In this document: positions 7,054-8,569 of the stretch, piece after piece
Layout of the letters: each line of letters opens with the position of its first letter
How positions within the stretch are numbered: position 1 is the first letter of the stretch
Assembly (NCBI GenBank): GCA_900772625.1
Contig: CAAHEQ010000053.1
Span: forward strand, 1-8,569
Reading direction: 5' to 3'
DNA: 8,569 nt
Source: Alphaproteobacteria bacterium
GTDB taxonomy: Bacteria > Pseudomonadota > Alphaproteobacteria > CAAHEQ01 > UBA3637
Notes under the pieces: model-generated
What the model saw: the letters and a program-made list of their open reading frames with translations, nothing else
Told to the model about the DNA's origin: nothing
Database searches by the model: none
Translations under genes and position numbers: made by a program

Positions 7054-7079
7054 CTACAAATATAACAAGATTTATTTTG

Positions 7080-7106
7080 TTGACTTTTTTGTCAAGTTGT
7101 GTTAAT
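7080..7106 (+). promoter_or_regulatory. Probable promoter of the LRR-protein gene, with overlapping inverted repeat
   Basis: TTGACT (7080-7085) is a five-of-six -35 match. GTTAAT (7101-7106) is a four-of-six -10 match at a short 15-base spacing, so this promoter looks weaker than the divergent ileS one. TTGAC (7080-7084) and GTCAA (7091-7095) form an inverted repeat around six T across the -35 box, which could be an operator or incidental. The two divergent -35 boxes are 26 bases apart and back to back. Confidence 0.55.
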
Positions 7107-7124
7107 GTGTTGCTTATCAACCAA

Positions 7125-7129
7125 AGAGG
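7125..7129 (+). promoter_or_regulatory. Ribosome-binding site of the LRR-protein gene
   Basis: AGAGG lies six bases before ATG 7136 and fixes this start. The next in-frame Met codons lie far inside the protein. Confidence 0.75.
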
Positions 7130-7135
7130 CTTTTA

Positions 7136-8542
7136 ATGACACAAAAAACTGTTTTTGATTTGATAAAAAAACAAAATGGCGAAAAATTCGCGCAAACAAT
7201 TCGTGCACGCGACAACGGCATTTTTGAAATTGCCAATATTGTCGAACGTTTACGCTTTGCAGGACGTGATGCCGAGCCTATTTTGCCTTATTTAAGTTCG
7301 CTTAAAAACATTAAAGTTAAAGATCAAGCTGTCACAAAAACGCCCTATGAGTTGTTAGATGAGGCAGGCTATAATGCATATTACGCGGACACGTTGGAAA
7401 AGCAAAATGCAATCCGCCCTTATTTTACAATCGGGGAAGAGCTGTGTACTTTCCGCGATCCCTATCGTTTTAAACATTTTTACATCATCAATGCCGTTAA
7501 AAAGAATGCTGATCAAATCAAGCGTTCGGACTTTAAAGAACCCAACCGTCAAGATACTTATGGTACAAGCGTTATATCTATTCAAATATCCAAAACAACT
7601 GGTTTTATCTCGATTAAAAACAGATACAATCATTCAGTGGATTGCCCTGATAACACATTTTTCAGCAATCCCGATAATATCATTGAGGGATTGTCTCAAT
7701 CTATTCGTCAAGAGTTTGGTATTGACTTTTCGTCCAAAGATATCGCGCTACCCGATAATTATATCCTCATTAATGATCAAATCTTGAACTACCACACAGA
7801 GTATAACAATTATCGCTTCGGCAGTGACTTTTATGAGGACAATGGCAAGATTCACGTCATTGACAAAGATAAAGAGATTATTTTAGGCTCGTCCATTTTG
7901 AACTTAAAGACGCACAAAATATACAGTCCTGCCCGCACAAACGATTGCTTTTGTGATGTGTTTTCAAAGGAAATTGAAGGAAAAACTTTGCAAGTCAAAC
8001 GCTTGGCAAATGGCTCACACGAGATCTTTGCGAACGGCACGTTTTTAGCACGCACCACAGATGGACAAGTCACAGATTTAGTCTTGCCTACTACAGAGGA
8101 GATAGGGGACTACTTTCTGCCGATAAACAGTGCTATTTTGTCATTCTCTGCCCCACACGTTAAAAGTATCGGTTCTGCGTTTTTAGCAATGGCGCGGCAT
8201 TTGAATAAAATAAGTTTGCCCGAACTTGAAATGGTCAACAATGATTTTTTACATTGCAATCGCACCCTGACAAAGCTGACGCTCCCAAAGCTTAAAAGCG
8301 CTGGTTATCTTTTTATGTATCAAAACACAGGATTGAACGAATTGTACGCACCCAACCTTAAAATTGTCAGCGATTCTTTTTTAAGCAGTAATGTTTCTTT
8401 GCGTCAAATTGACCTGCCCAACCTAACAAAAATAGGTAGCTCATTTATAGCAGACAATCAACACATTAACAAAGTCAATTTGCCTAAGCTCCAATTTGCC
8501 TCTGCCATAAAATCTCCTTACTTCTATCCAACCAATGCCTGA
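7136..8542 (+). CDS. Protein of unknown function with C-terminal BspA-like leucine-rich repeats
   Basis: This 468-residue protein starts MTQKTVFDLIKKQNGEKF, with no signal peptide or membrane segment, so it is cytoplasmic or exported by a non-Sec route. I do not recognise residues 1-310 as a named domain. The part around 70-260 is rich in aromatic and charged residues (AYYADTLEKQ, YGTSVISIQI, GFISIKNRYNHSVD, LPDNYILINDQI) and reads like a folded globular domain. Residues 312-465 are tandem 22-residue repeats, L-x-x-I-x-L-P-x-L-x-x-I-G-x-x-F-L-x-x-N-x-x, the pattern of LRR_5/BspA-like repeats used in protein binding. The last repeat loses the pattern after residue 457 and the protein ends with TGA without a capping sequence. 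It is divergent from ileS with its own promoter, so no functional link to ileS is implied. A role in binding a protein partner, or as an effector, is only a guess. Confidence 0.85.
   Translation: MTQKTVFDLIKKQNGEKFAQTIRARDNGIFEIANIVERLRFAGRDAEPILPYLSSLKNIKVKDQAVTKTPYELLDEAGYNAYYADTLEKQNAIRPYFTIGEELCTFRDPYRFKHFYIINAVKKNADQIKRSDFKEPNRQDTYGTSVISIQISKTTGFISIKNRYNHSVDCPDNTFFSNPDNIIEGLSQSIRQEFGIDFSSKDIALPDNYILINDQILNYHTEYNNYRFGSDFYEDNGKIHVIDKDKEIILGSSILNLKTHKIYSPARTNDCFCDVFSKEIEGKTLQVKRLANGSHEIFANGTFLARTTDGQVTDLVLPTTEEIGDYFLPINSAILSFSAPHVKSIGSAFLAMARHLNKISLPELEMVNNDFLHCNRTLTKLTLPKLKSAGYLFMYQNTGLNELYAPNLKIVSDSFLSSNVSLRQIDLPNLTKIGSSFIADNQHINKVNLPKLQFASAIKSPYFYPTNA
8069..8530 (+). repeat. Seven tandem 22-residue (66-bp) leucine-rich repeats
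   Basis: The units start at residues 312, 334, 356, 378, 400, 422 and 444, exactly 22 residues apart. Clear examples are LNKISLPELEMVNNDF, LTKLTLPKLKSAGYLF and LRQIDLPNLTKIGSSF. The first unit is weaker (VTDLVLPTTEEIGDYF). The seventh follows the pattern only to about its 14th position. The unit fits the BspA-like LRR consensus. Confidence 0.85.
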
Positions 8543-8569
8543 ATTCCATACTGGATTCCAACATCAAGA

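Noticed and set aside
8540..8542. TGA read as Trp, extending the LRR protein
   Set aside because: Trp is encoded by TGG throughout ileS and the long genes have no in-frame TGA, so the standard code holds. In-frame sequence after the TGA also fits the LRR spacing poorly.

Overview
The window holds two long genes on the minus strand (an extracellular repeat protein and isoleucyl-tRNA synthetase), one gene on the plus strand (a leucine-rich-repeat protein), and the first 13 codons of a fourth gene or gene segment at the left edge. I see no rRNA, tRNA, CRISPR array, transposase or insertion sequence.

Organism. The evidence points to a bacterium with a moderately AT-rich genome and an envelope that exports large repeat proteins. 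The isoleucyl-tRNA synthetase is the long, eukaryote/archaea-like type 2 form, which is typical of Rickettsiales-like alphaproteobacteria, chlamydiae, spirochaetes and some other groups. The surface protein combines a signal peptide, ankyrin-like repeats, a glycine-zipper membrane segment, EGF-like Cys repeats and a beta-helix passenger. From memory, this resembles proteins of uncultured gut alphaproteobacteria (RF32/CAG-239 type). That assignment is inference. TGG is the Trp codon and there are no in-frame TGA codons in long genes, so the standard code applies.

Layout. Positions 1-41 (minus) are the start of a downstream reading frame. It has its own ribosome-binding site, but it is also in the same frame as the gene before it. 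Positions 57-3188 (minus) encode the 1043-residue surface protein, which has an autotransporter-like passenger but no beta-barrel before its TAG stop. Positions 3189-3701 are an AT-rich intergenic region with two copies of the palindrome-containing 9-mer CGACTAGTC, a perfect 8+8 bp dyad and a hairpin. Positions 3702-3732 are a strong bidirectional intrinsic terminator. Positions 3782-6895 (minus) are ileS. Positions 6896-7135 are a divergent control region. It has a full-consensus sigma-70-type promoter for ileS, a long leader containing a 15-codon Ile-rich mini-ORF whose stop codon lies in a hairpin, and an oppositely directed promoter for the plus-strand gene. Positions 7136-8542 (plus) encode a 468-residue protein: an unrecognised N-terminal domain followed by seven 22-residue BspA-like leucine-rich repeats, the last of which breaks down.

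The genes do not form an evident pathway. The items most worth checking are the possible Ile-responsive leader of ileS, the in-frame TAG between the surface protein and the next reading frame, the compositional break inside the surface protein, and the repeated intergenic palindrome.
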